64,000 nt of DNA, from positions 348,983 to 412,982 of the forward strand of contig NZ_KI391971.1 in the NCBI RefSeq assembly GCF_000162475.2. The letters run 5' to 3'. The notes beneath the pieces were generated by a model that saw only the letters and a program-made list of their open reading frames with translations, ran no database searches and was not told where the DNA came from. This DNA comes from Granulicatella elegans ATCC 700633 (GTDB lineage Bacteria > Bacillota > Bacilli > Lactobacillales > Aerococcaceae). The position numbers and the translations under genes were made by a program. Positions 44,024-55,145 of this stretch are shown here, one piece after another. The number at the start of each line of letters is the position of its first letter. Within the stretch, counting starts at the first letter, position 1.

Positions 44024-44120
44024 CATTATTTTAAAAAAATAAAAAATATTTTTAAAAAAGGTAGAGTTTCTTCCTATTAAACTATAATGATAATAGAGAA
44101 GAGTAGAATAGAATTATCGT

Positions 44121-44149
44121 TTGATACATTTAAGAAAGCAAGGTATAAT
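44121..44149 (+). promoter_or_regulatory. Promoter of the V-ATPase operon
   Basis: TTGATA (44121-44126), 17-base spacer, TATAAT (44144-44149). Confidence 0.8.
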
Positions 44150-44203
44150 AACAAAAGTAGGAATTTATTATCGAATCCAGACCTATGAGATGGGAGGTGT
44201 ACT

Positions 44204-44530
44204 ATGAGCCAAAAAATTGTAGAATCTGTTCAAGCTATTGAAAATCAAGCTCAACAATTAAAAGAAGATTTTCAAAAGAAAATTGATGAAGCAAAAATTC
44301 AAGCGAATCAAAAGATTTCTGAATCTAAAAAGAATGTAGATATCGCTTTGACGAATTATGAAAAAGAATTAGAGGATAAATATTCTCAAAAGAAATTGGA
44401 TTTCCAAGAAGAATTAGCATCTCTTCAAAACGAAGAAATTCAACAAATACAACAAGTATTTGAAGCCAATCGACAAGAATTGGTTCAGGAAACAATTAAG
44501 GAGGTGTTAAAACGATATGGCAATTGCTAA
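44204..44530 (+). CDS. ntpF: V-type ATPase subunit G/H-like (NtpF)
   Basis: A 108-residue, almost fully helical, charged coiled coil (QLKEDFQKKIDEAKIQANQK...), part of the peripheral stalk together with NtpE. First gene of the operon as in Enterococcus hirae. Its stop overlaps the start of ntpI by 14 bases, and AAGGAGG inside its end serves ntpI. Confidence 0.85.
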   Translation: MSQKIVESVQAIENQAQQLKEDFQKKIDEAKIQANQKISESKKNVDIALTNYEKELEDKYSQKKLDFQEELASLQNEEIQQIQQVFEANRQELVQETIKEVLKRYGNC

Positions 44531-46469
44531 AATGAAAAAATTGATGTTTATTGCACCAAATCGTATTCAAAGCCAATTGATGGACGCGGTTCAAGAATTA
44601 CAATCATTAGAATTCATTTCCTTAAGTCAAGGGCAATCCATGTTAGAAGAATCAAAACCTTCGAATCAAAAAAATCTTCAAGAGTTAGAAAGTAAAGTAG
44701 AACGATTACAAGAAGATATTCGCTTTTTAGAAAAATATCTAAAACAACCTTCACTCATGAAAAAATTGAAAACTAAGAAAGAAACGTTTACGATTGAAGA
44801 ACTTCAACAAACCGTTTCTAATTGGGATTATCAAGAATTAATGGAGAGTGTTGAAAAGTATCGAGTACAACTACAAAAATTTGAAGAGAAAAACGCAGAG
44901 CTTATTGAAACTGAGACTCTACTTAGAAAATGGGGAAATTTAGACTTCCATCCAAAGGAAATCTTTAAACAACCATTTACGAAGACGAAAATGGGGACGA
45001 TTCCTCAAACAACGGATAATCGTTATTTAGAAAGTCTAAAAGAGAGTCAGTGGATTGTCGTTCAGGAAGTGTATCATACAAGAGAAGAAGTTGGAGTATT
45101 TGCAACTTATTCAAGAAAACATCAACAAGAAGCTAAAGAAGAATTAGCGAAAGTGAATTTTAGTGTGACATGGTACCCATTTGACCATAGCCCTAAAGAA
45201 GAATTGCAATTGAATTTAGAACGTCAAAAGCAATTAAAAGAAGCTAAAAATTCATTAGTACAAGAAATGCAACAACAAGAGGATCTTGTTAGAAAATTAA
45301 AATTGTATTGTGAATATGCGTTTAATGAATGGCAAAAAGAAATTGCAAAAGAACAATTGTATTCAGGAGAGCATTTATTCTGCTTACATGGTTATTTATG
45401 TGATGATGTGGTGGAACAAGCAAAACAACAAATAGAAGAGTATGGAATTGCTTCTCAAGTGACCGTAGTAGAATTGGACATTGACCCAGAAGAATATGAA
45501 GAAACTCCTACTGTTTTGAAAAACCATTCGCTCATTAAACCATTTGAAATGATGATTGAGATGTATGGTTTACCAAAATATGGAGAGGTGGATCCAACGC
45601 CATTTACAGCGCCGTTTTATCTTGTGTTCTTTGGAATGATGTCTGCAGATATAGGATATGGACTTGTTTTATGGTTAGCAACTTTCCTTGCGTTAAAACT
45701 ATTTGTATTAGATAAAGGAATGAAACGTAATTTAATGTTCTTCCATTTATTAAGTTATCCAACAGTAGCTTGGGGAATTATCTTTGGTTCATTCTTTGGA
45801 GTGGATATGCCATTCCAACCGTTATCGCTTTCAAAAGATTTAACGACGATTATGATTTTATCAATCATTTTTGGGGTTATTCAAATTATTGTAGGTCTAT
45901 TTATAGGGGCTTATAGTAATTGGAAGAAAAAAGATTATGCTAATGCGTATACCACTCATATTGGATGGTTAGCGATTATTTTTGGCTTAATTTTATATTT
46001 AGTAGGTTCGATGATTTTAAATATACCGATTCTTGCAACTATTGGCTCTTATGTAGCGATTATTGCAGCGGTACTAATTGTTATCGTATCTATGTTGACA
46101 AGTTCGAATAAATTTGCGGGCTTGGCAACTGGTTTATATAACTTATATGGTATTAGTGGTTATGTGGGAGATGTTGTTAGCTATACTCGTTTGATGGCTT
46201 TAGCAGTATCAGGCGGTAGTATTGCAGCAGCATTTAACATGTTAGTGACTTTCTTACCACCAGTTGCAAGGGTTACAGTAGGAATTCTTCTGTTAATTGC
46301 GCTTCATGGGTTAAATATTTTCCTAACATTTTTAGGAGCATATGTTCATGGATTAAGATTACAGTTTGTAGAATTCTTTGGTAAATTCTATGAAGGTGGC
46401 GGAAGAGCTTTAAAACCATTTAAAACGTATGAAAAATATATTGAAACAAAACAAAAATCAAATCAATAA
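44517..46469 (+). CDS. ntpI: V-type ATPase subunit I (a-subunit)
   Basis: 650 residues. The N-terminal half (1-340) is soluble and coiled-coil rich; the C-terminal half has seven or eight helices from FYLVFFGMMSADIGYGL. The segment DVVSYTRLMALAVSGGSIAAAFN holds the conserved arginine that faces the rotor ring and releases the ion. The membrane stator of the ion pump. Confidence 0.93.
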   Translation: MAIAKMKKLMFIAPNRIQSQLMDAVQELQSLEFISLSQGQSMLEESKPSNQKNLQELESKVERLQEDIRFLEKYLKQPSLMKKLKTKKETFTIEELQQTVSNWDYQELMESVEKYRVQLQKFEEKNAELIETETLLRKWGNLDFHPKEIFKQPFTKTKMGTIPQTTDNRYLESLKESQWIVVQEVYHTREEVGVFATYSRKHQQEAKEELAKVNFSVTWYPFDHSPKEELQLNLERQKQLKEAKNSLVQEMQQQEDLVRKLKLYCEYAFNEWQKEIAKEQLYSGEHLFCLHGYLCDDVVEQAKQQIEEYGIASQVTVVELDIDPEEYEETPTVLKNHSLIKPFEMMIEMYGLPKYGEVDPTPFTAPFYLVFFGMMSADIGYGLVLWLATFLALKLFVLDKGMKRNLMFFHLLSYPTVAWGIIFGSFFGVDMPFQPLSLSKDLTTIMILSIIFGVIQIIVGLFIGAYSNWKKKDYANAYTTHIGWLAIIFGLILYLVGSMILNIPILATIGSYVAIIAAVLIVIVSMLTSSNKFAGLATGLYNLYGISGYVGDVVSYTRLMALAVSGGSIAAAFNMLVTFLPPVARVTVGILLLIALHGLNIFLTFLGAYVHGLRLQFVEFFGKFYEGGGRALKPFKTYEKYIETKQKSNQ

Positions 46470-46970
<501 letters not shown>

Positions 46971-46982
46971 GAGTTGGAACGT

Positions 46983-47564
46983 TTGAAAGATTTAGAGCAA
47001 CTAAAACAACAAGTATTAAAAGAAGTCGAAGAAGATTTCTCACATCAATTGGCTGTTGCTACTAAAGAAGAAGAAGAACGTACAAATGTCATGAATGCAA
47101 CTTTAGCAGAACAAGAAGTGGCAAAGAAAACTCAATTAAAACAACGTGCAAAACAACTTTGGGATAAAGAGAAACAATCTTTAGTCAATGCGAGTAAAAA
47201 AGAAATTTTACAAGAAAAAAGAAGATTACTCGATAGCGTGTTTGATGAAGTTTACTCCTTAATGTCTGGATGGAGTGGCGTAACATTAGTACAGTTTATT
47301 CAATCGGCAGTAGCTCAATTACCTAAACAAGAAAAAATCACATTAGTATTAGGGGAAGCAACGGCAAGTCAATTATCACAAGAAGATATTCACCAATTAA
47401 CGAATGCTTCTGAATTAGAAGTGTCACAAACGACTTTAAAACAAAAAGTTGGATTTGTTTTACAACAATCAGGAATTGAATACAACTATTTATTCGATGC
47501 ACTATTAAAGGATTTAAAACAAGAATACTCACCAGAGTTAGCTAAAAAAGCTTTTGAAAGATAG
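46983..47564 (+). CDS. ntpE: V-type ATPase subunit E (peripheral stalk)
   Basis: 193 residues, mainly helical. It links the catalytic head to subunit I. The start TTG at 46983 is preferred: TAGGAG lies 9 bases upstream, whereas the more upstream TTG at 46974 touches that site. The C-terminal domain (QSGIEYNYLFDALLKDLKQE) fits NtpE. Confidence 0.85.
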   Translation: MKDLEQLKQQVLKEVEEDFSHQLAVATKEEEERTNVMNATLAEQEVAKKTQLKQRAKQLWDKEKQSLVNASKKEILQEKRRLLDSVFDEVYSLMSGWSGVTLVQFIQSAVAQLPKQEKITLVLGEATASQLSQEDIHQLTNASELEVSQTTLKQKVGFVLQQSGIEYNYLFDALLKDLKQEYSPELAKKAFER

Positions 47565-47575
47565 GAGGGATTTCA

Positions 47576-48577
47576 ATGAATGATTTAGCTTATTCAGGAA
47601 TCAATACTACTGTTCGTATTTTAGAACAACAATTACTTTCAAAAGATATCATGAATAGTTTATTAGCTTCAAAAGAGTTACAACAAGCTTTAGAAGTGTT
47701 ACAAAAAACGGCTTATGGTTTTCAAACGGATGAATTATTGCAAACGAAACAATTTGATGCAGTATTAATGAAGCATTTGAAAAATCAGTATGAGGAATTA
47801 TATGAATTAACTCCTACACCTGAATTATTAGATATTTTTTCAATTCGTTATACGTATCATAATTTAAAAGTGTTATTAAAAGAAAAATTTGCAAAAAAAG
47901 ATTTTTCACATTTATTAATACCTATTGGTCGCTATTCATTAGTAACCTTAAAACAATTAGTAGAAACTCGAGATTCTCAAGATGTTCCTAGCGTTATGGT
48001 GAAAGCCGTTCGAGAAGCTTATGAAGATTTTGAAAATTTTGAACGATTAGAAACTGCTGATGTTTTTATGGATACTTATTATTTTAGACATTTAAGAATG
48101 TTAGAACGTGAATTGCAAGATGATAAAGTGACAGAATTTGTTAATTTAATGATTGATTTAGAAAATATTGCTACTTTAATCCGAGCAAGTGCTCAAAAAC
48201 AATCAAGAAGCTTTTTACAAACTGTATTATCAAATGAAGGAACGGTATCGAAAACTCAATTAATCGATACATTCCAAGAATTAGGGTGGGCATCATTAAT
48301 ACAATTATTTGAGGGTGTTTCTTATAAAGAAGAATTGGAAAGTATTTTATCTCAAGAAAACATTTCTGTATTGAAATTAGAATTATTGAAAGATGAATGT
48401 ATTTATCGTTATTTAAAAGATGCGACATTCGATGCTTTTGGACCTTATCCATCCCTTGCCTATATTCATGCTAGTGAAATGGAAGTGAAAAATATTCGAT
48501 TGATTTTAGTAGGAATCGATAATGGGTTTAGTGAAGAACAATTAAGAGAAAGGATGCGACCAGTTTATGGCTCATAA
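47576..48577 (+). CDS. ntpC: V-type ATPase subunit C (d-type)
   Basis: 333 residues, all-helical, a threefold-repeated funnel protein that couples the central stalk to the c-ring. Typical sequences: [34 protein letters not shown] and the C-terminal [23 protein letters not shown] lies upstream. The end overlaps the next start by 11 bases. Confidence 0.93.
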   Translation: MNDLAYSGINTTVRILEQQLLSKDIMNSLLASKELQQALEVLQKTAYGFQTDELLQTKQFDAVLMKHLKNQYEELYELTPTPELLDIFSIRYTYHNLKVLLKEKFAKKDFSHLLIPIGRYSLVTLKQLVETRDSQDVPSVMVKAVREAYEDFENFERLETADVFMDTYYFRHLRMLERELQDDKVTEFVNLMIDLENIATLIRASAQKQSRSFLQTVLSNEGTVSKTQLIDTFQELGWASLIQLFEGVSYKEELESILSQENISVLKLELLKDECIYRYLKDATFDAFGPYPSLAYIHASEMEVKNIRLILVGIDNGFSEEQLRERMRPVYGS

Positions 48578-48878
48578 AATTGCAGTTGTTGGAGATAAAG
48601 ACTCAGTCCTTCCTTTCAAAATTCTTGGTTTTGATGTGTTTCCTGCTCATGAAAGTTTAGAAGCAAGAGAAACCATTGATCGATTGGCAAGTGAAGAGTA
48701 TGGAATTATTTATGTCACAGAAGCCATTGCTTCTGAAATTGCTGAAACAATTCGTCGTTATGATGCAGTTGTTTCACCAGCAATCATTTTAATTCCAAAT
48801 CATAAAGGTTCATTATCCATTGGAAAATCAAGAATTCAAGAAAATGTAGAAAAGGCTGTAGGTCAAAACATTTTATAA
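48567..48878 (+). CDS. ntpG: V-type ATPase subunit F (NtpG)
   Basis: 103 residues, Rossmann-like: [26 protein letters not shown] and [18 protein letters not shown]. It binds the central stalk with subunit D. Overlaps ntpC. Confidence 0.93.
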   Translation: MAHKIAVVGDKDSVLPFKILGFDVFPAHESLEARETIDRLASEEYGIIYVTEAIASEIAETIRRYDAVVSPAIILIPNHKGSLSIGKSRIQENVEKAVGQNIL

Positions 48879-48910
48879 TTCGTAAAATTTAGTTAAGAGG
48901 AGGTACTTCG

Positions 48911-50692
48911 GTGAAGAGCGGAAGAATCGTAAAAGTATCAGGACCATTAGTGACCGCTGAAGGTATGGAAGATGCAAATATTCAAGATATTTGTCATGTA
49001 GGTCACCTTGGACTGATTGGTGAAATTATTGAGATGCGTAAAGGCGTTGCCTCTATTCAAGTTTATGAAGAAACGTCTGGAATAGGACCAGGAGAACCAG
49101 TAACAACGACAGGAGAAGCACTTTCTGTTGAATTAGCTCCCGGAATCATCTCTCAAATGTTTGATGGAATTCAACGTCCATTGAATACATTTAAAGAAGT
49201 ATCTAACAGTGATTTTTTAGTTCGTGGAACGGTAGTAGCCCCATTAGATCGTCAAAAAGAATGGGAGTTTCACGCAACGGTAGCAGTTGGACAAACTGTT
49301 GAAGCTGGAGACATTGTAGGTTATGTACAAGAAACAAAAGTTGTTCAACATAAAATTATGGTTCCTTATGGAGTAAAAGGAACAGTAACAAGTATTTCAA
49401 GTGGAACGTATCGAATTGAAGATACGGTTTATACAGTTGAAACAGAAGAAGGAGAAAAATCTTTCAACCTTATTCAACGTTGGCCAGTTCGTCAAGGACG
49501 TCCATTTAAAGTGAAGAAAAATACGGAAGTTCCAATGTTAACAGGACAACGTGTTATTGATACTTTCTTCCCTGTAACAAAAGGGGGAGCTGCAGCTGTA
49601 CCTGGCCCATTCGGAGCTGGTAAAACAGTTGTTCAGCACCAAATTGCAAAATGGTCTGACGTAGATATCGTAGTTTACGTAGGTTGTGGTGAACGTGGTA
49701 ATGAGATGACAGACGTATTAAATGAGTTCCCAGAATTAATTGATCCAACAACTGGCGAATCAATTATGGAAAGAACAATTTTAATTGCGAACACATCAAA
49801 CATGCCAGTAGCAGCTCGTGAAGCTTCTATTTATACAGGGATTACAATTGCAGAGTATTTCCGTGATATGGGATACAGTGTTGCGATTATGGCGGATTCA
49901 ACTTCACGTTGGGCAGAAGCATTACGTGAAATGTCAGGACGTTTAGAAGAAATGCCTGGGGATGAAGGATATCCTGCTTACTTAGGTAGCCGTATTGCAG
50001 AATATTATGAACGTGCAGGGCGTGTTGTTACTTTAGGTAGTGAAGGCCGTGAAGGTACTATTACTGCTATTGGTGCGGTATCACCTCCAGGGGGAGATAC
50101 TTCAGAACCTGTTACACAAAATACATTACGTGTTGCTAAAGTATTCTGGGGATTAGATGCAACATTAGCACAAAAACGTCACTTCCCATCTATGAACTGG
50201 TTAACTTCTTATTCTTTATACAATCAAGAAGTTGGAAAATATATGGATGAACACATTCATGAAAATTGGTCATCTATGGTTCAACATGCAATGCAAACAT
50301 TGCAAGAAGAAGCAAGTTTAGAAGAAATTGTACGTTTAGTTGGTTTAGAGTCATTATCTGAAAAAGACCGTTTAACAATGACTATTGCGAAATCCATTCG
50401 TGAAGATTACTTACAACAAAATGCCTTTGACGATGTGGATACATTCACTTCTCGTGAAAAACAATATCGTATGTTAGATTTAATTTTAACATTTGAAGAA
50501 CAAGCAAGACATGCGATGAGCGTTGGTGCTTACTATGCAGAAATTATGGATGGAACAGAAGAAATTCGTGACCGTATTGCTCGTTCAAAATATATTCCAG
50601 AAAGTCAAATGGAACAATTTACAGCGATTAAAGAACAAATTCAAGAAGATGTTAAAGCAACTATTCAAAAAGGAGGAATGACAAATGCTTAA
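48911..50692 (+). CDS. ntpA: V-type ATPase catalytic subunit A
   Basis: 593 residues, GTG start preceded by AGGAGG. Nucleotide-binding P-loop GPFGAGKT (232-239). The A-type insertion ('non-homologous region', residues 110-200) is present. Conserved catalytic Glu in [12 protein letters not shown]. Hydrolyses ATP to drive the ion pump or works in reverse. The last 8 bases overlap ntpB. Confidence 0.97.
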   Translation: MKSGRIVKVSGPLVTAEGMEDANIQDICHVGHLGLIGEIIEMRKGVASIQVYEETSGIGPGEPVTTTGEALSVELAPGIISQMFDGIQRPLNTFKEVSNSDFLVRGTVVAPLDRQKEWEFHATVAVGQTVEAGDIVGYVQETKVVQHKIMVPYGVKGTVTSISSGTYRIEDTVYTVETEEGEKSFNLIQRWPVRQGRPFKVKKNTEVPMLTGQRVIDTFFPVTKGGAAAVPGPFGAGKTVVQHQIAKWSDVDIVVYVGCGERGNEMTDVLNEFPELIDPTTGESIMERTILIANTSNMPVAAREASIYTGITIAEYFRDMGYSVAIMADSTSRWAEALREMSGRLEEMPGDEGYPAYLGSRIAEYYERAGRVVTLGSEGREGTITAIGAVSPPGGDTSEPVTQNTLRVAKVFWGLDATLAQKRHFPSMNWLTSYSLYNQEVGKYMDEHIHENWSSMVQHAMQTLQEEASLEEIVRLVGLESLSEKDRLTMTIAKSIREDYLQQNAFDDVDTFTSREKQYRMLDLILTFEEQARHAMSVGAYYAEIMDGTEEIRDRIARSKYIPESQMEQFTAIKEQIQEDVKATIQKGGMTNA

Positions 50693-52061
50693 AGAATATC
50701 GTACGATTAGTGAAGTTGTCGGCCCTCTAATGATGGTTGAACAAGTAGAAGGCGTTAAATTTGATGAGTTAGTAGAAATCCAATTACAAAATGGAGAAAC
50801 TCGTCATGGTCAAGTACTAGAAGTACATGAAGATAAAGCGATGGTACAAATTTTTGAAGGACCTAGCGGCATCAACATTCGTGATTCAAAAGTACGTTTT
50901 AAAGGGAAACCTTTATCGTTAAATGTATCAGAAGATATGGTTGGTCGTATTTTTGATGGAATGGGAAATGTGATTGATGGTGGTCCTGAATTATTACCGG
51001 AAGCATCTTTAGATGTAAATGGACAAGCGATTAACCCAGTTTCTCGTGACTATCCGGATGAATTTATTCAAACAGGAATTTCAGCAATCGACCATTTAAA
51101 TACATTAGTTCGTGGACAAAAATTGCCAGTATTCTCTGGTTCAGGTTTACCTCATAAAGAATTAGCGGCTCAAATTGCTCGTCAAGCTACTGTGTTAAAT
51201 AGTGACGAAAAATTTGCGGTAGTATTTGCTGCAATGGGAATTACCTTTGACGAAGCAGAATACTTTATGGAAGACTTCCGTAAAACAGGAGCGATTGATC
51301 GTTCGGTTATGTTCATTAACTTAGCAAATGACCCAGCGATTGAAAGAATTGCGACTCCTAAAATTGCCTTAACAACAGCTGAATATTTAGCGTATGAAAA
51401 AGACATGCACGTGTTAGTTATCATGACAGATATGACAAACTACTGTGAAGCATTGCGTGAAATTTCTGCAGCTCGTCGTGAGGTTCCAGGTCGTCGTGGA
51501 TATCCAGGTTACTTATATACAAACTTATCGACATTATATGAACGTGCGGGACGTTTAGTAGGACGTAAAGGGTCTGTAACTCAAATTCCAATTTTATCAA
51601 TGCCTGAAGATGATATTACACACCCAATTCCAGACTTAACAGGTTATATTACTGAAGGTCAAATTATTTTGGATCGTGCATTAGATAAACAAGGAATTCA
51701 ACCTCCAATTAATGTATTGCCATCTCTTTCTCGTTTGAAAGATAAAGGTTCAGGTGAAGGAAAAACTCGTAAAGACCATGCTTCAACGATGAACCAATTA
51801 TTTGCTGCCTATGCAACAGGAAAACAAGCAAAAGAATTAGCAGTCGTTTTAGGGGAATCTGCTTTATCAAAAACAGATAAATTATATGTTGAATTTACAG
51901 ATCGATTCGAAAAAGAATACATCAGCCAAGGATTCCAAACGAATCGTACCATTCAAGAAACATTAGATTTAGGTTGGGAATTACTATCAATTTTACCTCG
52001 TACGGAATTAAAACGTATCAAGGATGAAATGCTTGATGAATTTTTACCTAAAGGGGAGTGA
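50685..52061 (+). CDS. ntpB: V-type ATPase subunit B
   Basis: 458 residues, the non-catalytic nucleotide-binding partner of A. It has no classical P-loop ([16 protein letters not shown] instead), as expected. Conserved: [20 protein letters not shown] and [20 protein letters not shown]. Overlaps ntpA. Confidence 0.97.
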   Translation: MLKEYRTISEVVGPLMMVEQVEGVKFDELVEIQLQNGETRHGQVLEVHEDKAMVQIFEGPSGINIRDSKVRFKGKPLSLNVSEDMVGRIFDGMGNVIDGGPELLPEASLDVNGQAINPVSRDYPDEFIQTGISAIDHLNTLVRGQKLPVFSGSGLPHKELAAQIARQATVLNSDEKFAVVFAAMGITFDEAEYFMEDFRKTGAIDRSVMFINLANDPAIERIATPKIALTTAEYLAYEKDMHVLVIMTDMTNYCEALREISAARREVPGRRGYPGYLYTNLSTLYERAGRLVGRKGSVTQIPILSMPEDDITHPIPDLTGYITEGQIILDRALDKQGIQPPINVLPSLSRLKDKGSGEGKTRKDHASTMNQLFAAYATGKQAKELAVVLGESALSKTDKLYVEFTDRFEKEYISQGFQTNRTIQETLDLGWELLSILPRTELKRIKDEMLDEFLPKGE

Positions 52062-52068
52062 TTCCTAA

Positions 52069-52704
52069 ATGGTGAGATTAAATGTAAAACCAACAAGAAT
52101 GGAATTGTCTAAGTTAAAACAGCGATTAACCGTTTCTGTTCGTGGTCATAAATTATTAAAAGATAAGCAAGATGAATTAATGAGACAATTCATTGAGTTA
52201 ATTCGTAAAAATAATGAATTACGTGATCAAGTTGAAAAACGTTTAACAGCAGGAATGAAAAGTTTTGTGTTAGCGAAAGCAACGCTAGAAGAAGCTTTTA
52301 TTGAAGAACTAGTAGCAATTCCTCCACAAAGTGTCACATTGAATTTACAAGAAAAAAATATTATGAGTGTTTCTGTTCCAGAAATGAATTTTACGGTAGT
52401 AGAACAAAATCAAGAGAGTGATTTTAAATATGGTTATTTAAACTCCAATAGTGAGATTGATCATTCAATTGAAGAAATTTCTGCAGTGTTACCAGATTTA
52501 TTATCATTAACAGAAATTGAAAAAACTTGTCAGTTATTAGCTGATGAGATTGAGAAAACACGTCGAAGAGTAAATGCTTTAGAATATCGTATGATTCCTC
52601 AATTAGAAGAAACGATTTACTACATTGAAATGAAGTTAGAAGAACAAGAACGTGCAAGTATTACTCGTATTATGAAAGTAAAAGATATGGGTCAAAAATC
52701 ATAA
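52069..52704 (+). CDS. ntpD: V-type ATPase subunit D (central stalk)
   Basis: 211 residues forming a long antiparallel coiled coil (start [15 protein letters not shown]; end [20 protein letters not shown]) that rotates inside the A3B3 head. Last gene of the operon: the ntpH and ntpJ genes that follow in E. hirae are absent. A terminator follows. Confidence 0.96.
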   Translation: MVRLNVKPTRMELSKLKQRLTVSVRGHKLLKDKQDELMRQFIELIRKNNELRDQVEKRLTAGMKSFVLAKATLEEAFIEELVAIPPQSVTLNLQEKNIMSVSVPEMNFTVVEQNQESDFKYGYLNSNSEIDHSIEEISAVLPDLLSLTEIEKTCQLLADEIEKTRRRVNALEYRMIPQLEETIYYIEMKLEEQERASITRIMKVKDMGQKS

Positions 52705-52710
52705 TAATAA

Positions 52711-52745
52711 AACGAGCATCTTGAAATAAAGATGCTCGTTTTTTG
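52711..52745. terminator. Terminator of the V-ATPase operon
   Basis: Perfect stem AACGAGCATCTT (52711-52722) and AAGATGCTCGTT (52729-52740), then T4. It separates the operon from a convergent gene. Confidence 0.92.
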
Positions 52746-52751
52746 TTGTCG

Positions 52752-53867
52752 TTATTTTACCCAAATATGAAATGAATGAGGGTCAACTTCTTTTTCGGAG
52801 AGGACGCTACTTGAACTAATCTGATAGTGTAATAATTTATTGGCTACTAAAATTAATAAAGTGTCGTCATCTATTTGTTTCACATCTTTTAAAGAATCCT
52901 TATTAACATCAAATCCGAATTCAGATAAATCGATGAATTGTGAGGTCTGATTTGTTAAATGAAAAAGGGTGAACCCAATTTTTTTAGAATATACTGTTGA
53001 ATGTTCAATAGCTACTAAATCACCTTTTAATTCAAACAGATTGCTAGGAGCAATTTCAGGTAAATCAATGAACTCTTTTGTTCCTAAATTCATATCATAG
53101 TGGAACATTTGTCCTAGAACTATTTTTTCTTTCGTATAGTCTTTATGATAACCACTTGAAGTTGCGTATAAGTGATTTCCTCTTACCAAGCTATTGTTAA
53201 AGTAATAAGTGACTTCTGGTTGCTCGTATAACGGTTCTTTATAATTCAACTGTAATTTGCTGTTATGAAGTGAAAAATGATATAAATTATTTAGGGCCTG
53301 ATGATTTGAATCACCTTTGACATCTGTTCCTAAAAAATAAAGATGATTTCCCCCGTTTGAAAAATCTGAAAGAATGATTGGTTCTTCAAAAATATATTTA
53401 TCTACTTTTTTTAATGTTGAATCAAAAGTTGTTAAATAATTTGAAGCGGAAGTGAAATAGTAATCAGGATTTGAGCCGGAAGATGTATAAGCATAGTCAT
53501 CTGTTTTATGGTGTTTGATTTCCCCTGCTTTAAAATCAACAGATGTAACTCTTCCAATGACACCGTGTGGTTTTCCTTCCTCAGAAAATACTAAATAACG
53601 ATTGGAAAGTTCTGCACGTTTAACGGTCGGATTGATTTGCCCTTTAACAATTTCTACTTTTTCATTAGAAACGTTTTTGAAATTAGAATCGTCTAATTTG
53701 TATCCTTCAATGTTGTGGTATCCCACTATATAAAAATCAGCATCTGATGAGATAGAGAAATGCTTGGTGAGTGATTCGAAAATCTTTGGTGTTAAGAAAA
53801 GTGCTAATATTACGAGTACAATAACAACAGGAAAAATAAATTTTAGTTTTTTCGATTTCTTCTTCAT
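52752..53867 (-). CDS. Membrane-anchored extracellular protein of unknown function
   Basis: 371 residues from MKKKSKKLKFIF at 53867 (AAGGGG 10 bases upstream). One N-terminal helix (FPVVIVLVILALFLTP) anchors an outside domain of about 340 residues rich in short strand-like repeats (LSNRYLVFSEEGKPHGVIGRV, NNSLVRGNHLYATSSG), suggesting a beta-propeller-like fold. No catalytic motif. Function unknown. The 53868-54130 gap upstream is AT-rich with no feature beyond the divergent starts. Confidence 0.75.
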   Translation of the reverse strand: MKKKSKKLKFIFPVVIVLVILALFLTPKIFESLTKHFSISSDADFYIVGYHNIEGYKLDDSNFKNVSNEKVEIVKGQINPTVKRAELSNRYLVFSEEGKPHGVIGRVTSVDFKAGEIKHHKTDDYAYTSSGSNPDYYFTSASNYLTTFDSTLKKVDKYIFEEPIILSDFSNGGNHLYFLGTDVKGDSNHQALNNLYHFSLHNSKLQLNYKEPLYEQPEVTYYFNNSLVRGNHLYATSSGYHKDYTKEKIVLGQMFHYDMNLGTKEFIDLPEIAPSNLFELKGDLVAIEHSTVYSKKIGFTLFHLTNQTSQFIDLSEFGFDVNKDSLKDVKQIDDDTLLILVANKLLHYQISSSSVLSEKEVDPHSFHIWVK

Positions 53868-54130
53868 AAATGATTTCCCCTTTTGCACTAAAATGTAAAC
53901 CTTTTCAAACTTATCTTTATCATATTGGGTTTTTAGAAAAAAGTCAATATTTTATGTGCGTCGTATCACAATATTTTTCCGGTTTATTAAAGAAAAAACA
54001 CAGATAAAAATGAGGAGAAGATTATAATTTGTTGAGGAAGTGATATTTTTTCTGCTTTGGCTTGTTGTTCGACTTAAGTTTATGATAAGATAGTAGAAAG
54101 CTTTAAAAAGAATGGAGTTTTGAGACGATT

Positions 54131-54754
54131 ATGACAAAAAGAGGATTGTTAATCGTTTTATCTGGACCATCAGGCGTAGGGAAAGGAACAGTTAGAGCTG
54201 CAATTTTTTCAAAAGGGGAACAAAAATTTGTTTACTCAATTTCAGCCACAACTCGTAAACCACGAACAGGTGAAACAGATGGAGTCGATTATTTCTTCAA
54301 GACAAGAGAAGAATTTGAACAAATGATTCAAAATAAACAATTATTGGAATATGCTGAATATGTTGGGAATTATTATGGCACTCCACTAGAATATGTAGAA
54401 AATACATTAGCAACAGGGAAAGATGTGTTTTTAGAAATTGATGTACAAGGTGCTATTCAAGTTCGTGAATTAATGCCAGAGGGAGTGTTTATTTTCTTAA
54501 CGCCACCTGATTTAAATGAATTAGAAAGCCGTATTGTTAATCGAGGAACAGATTCCGATGAAGTAATTGCGAAGCGTATGAAAACAGCTCGTGAAGAATT
54601 AGAGTTGATGAAGTATTATGATTACTCTGTAGTGAACGATACAGTAGATAATGCAGTTCAAAAAATCGAAGCAATTATTCAAACGGAGCACTTGCGAATC
54701 ATTAGAAATTTAGATACTATAGAAGAGTTAGAAGAAATACTGGATGAAGAGTAG
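54131..54754 (+). CDS. gmk: Guanylate kinase
   Basis: Converts GMP to GDP with ATP. 207 residues, P-loop [10 protein letters not shown] (residues 11-20), followed by the GMP-binding segment [19 protein letters not shown] and [15 protein letters not shown]. The gmk-rpoZ-priA-fmt-rsmB-stp-prkC order is the standard Firmicutes cluster. The ATG lies 10 bases after GAGACG. Confidence 0.97.
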   Translation: MTKRGLLIVLSGPSGVGKGTVRAAIFSKGEQKFVYSISATTRKPRTGETDGVDYFFKTREEFEQMIQNKQLLEYAEYVGNYYGTPLEYVENTLATGKDVFLEIDVQGAIQVRELMPEGVFIFLTPPDLNELESRIVNRGTDSDEVIAKRMKTAREELELMKYYDYSVVNDTVDNAVQKIEAIIQTEHLRIIRNLDTIEELEEILDEE

Positions 54755-54770
54755 AAAGAGGTAATCTATT

Positions 54771-54986
54771 ATGATGTTATATCCTTCAATTGATAAATTA
54801 TTGAACAAAATTGATTCAAAATATTCTTTAGTAATTTTATCAAGTAAAAGAGCTCATGAATTACACCATCATGAACCACAAAAATTAGAAGACTATCAAT
54901 CAGATAAAAATGTTGGCCGTGCGTTAGAAGAAGTTATCGCTGGTGAATTAGGAATTCGTGAAGATAGTATTCCTGAAGAAGTTTAA
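54771..54986 (+). CDS. rpoZ: RNA polymerase omega subunit
   Basis: 71 residues. SIDKLLNKIDSKYSLVILSSKRAHEL is the conserved omega core, binding the beta' subunit. The start is ambiguous between ATG 54771 and 54774. 16 bases after gmk. A hairpin follows (54998-55030). Confidence 0.95.
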   Translation: MMLYPSIDKLLNKIDSKYSLVILSSKRAHELHHHEPQKLEDYQSDKNVGRALEEVIAGELGIREDSIPEEV

Positions 54987-54997
54987 TGATGAAGAAG

Positions 54998-55030
54998 CCT
55001 TGAAGTGGAGAAATCCCTTCAAGGTTTTTA
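54998..55030 (+). terminator. Hairpin after rpoZ
   Basis: CCTTGAAG (54998-55005) pairs with CTTCAAGG (55017-55024), then TTTTTATTTTT. Confidence 0.8.
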
Positions 55031-55145
55031 TTTTTATAAATAAAATTTAAGACTGAATAAATGGTTTTCTATTTTTTGAAAAAGATGATACACTATTCTT
55101 ATGATGTAAATTGGGGTAAGTGTACCTCTAAAGCGAGGTGAAATC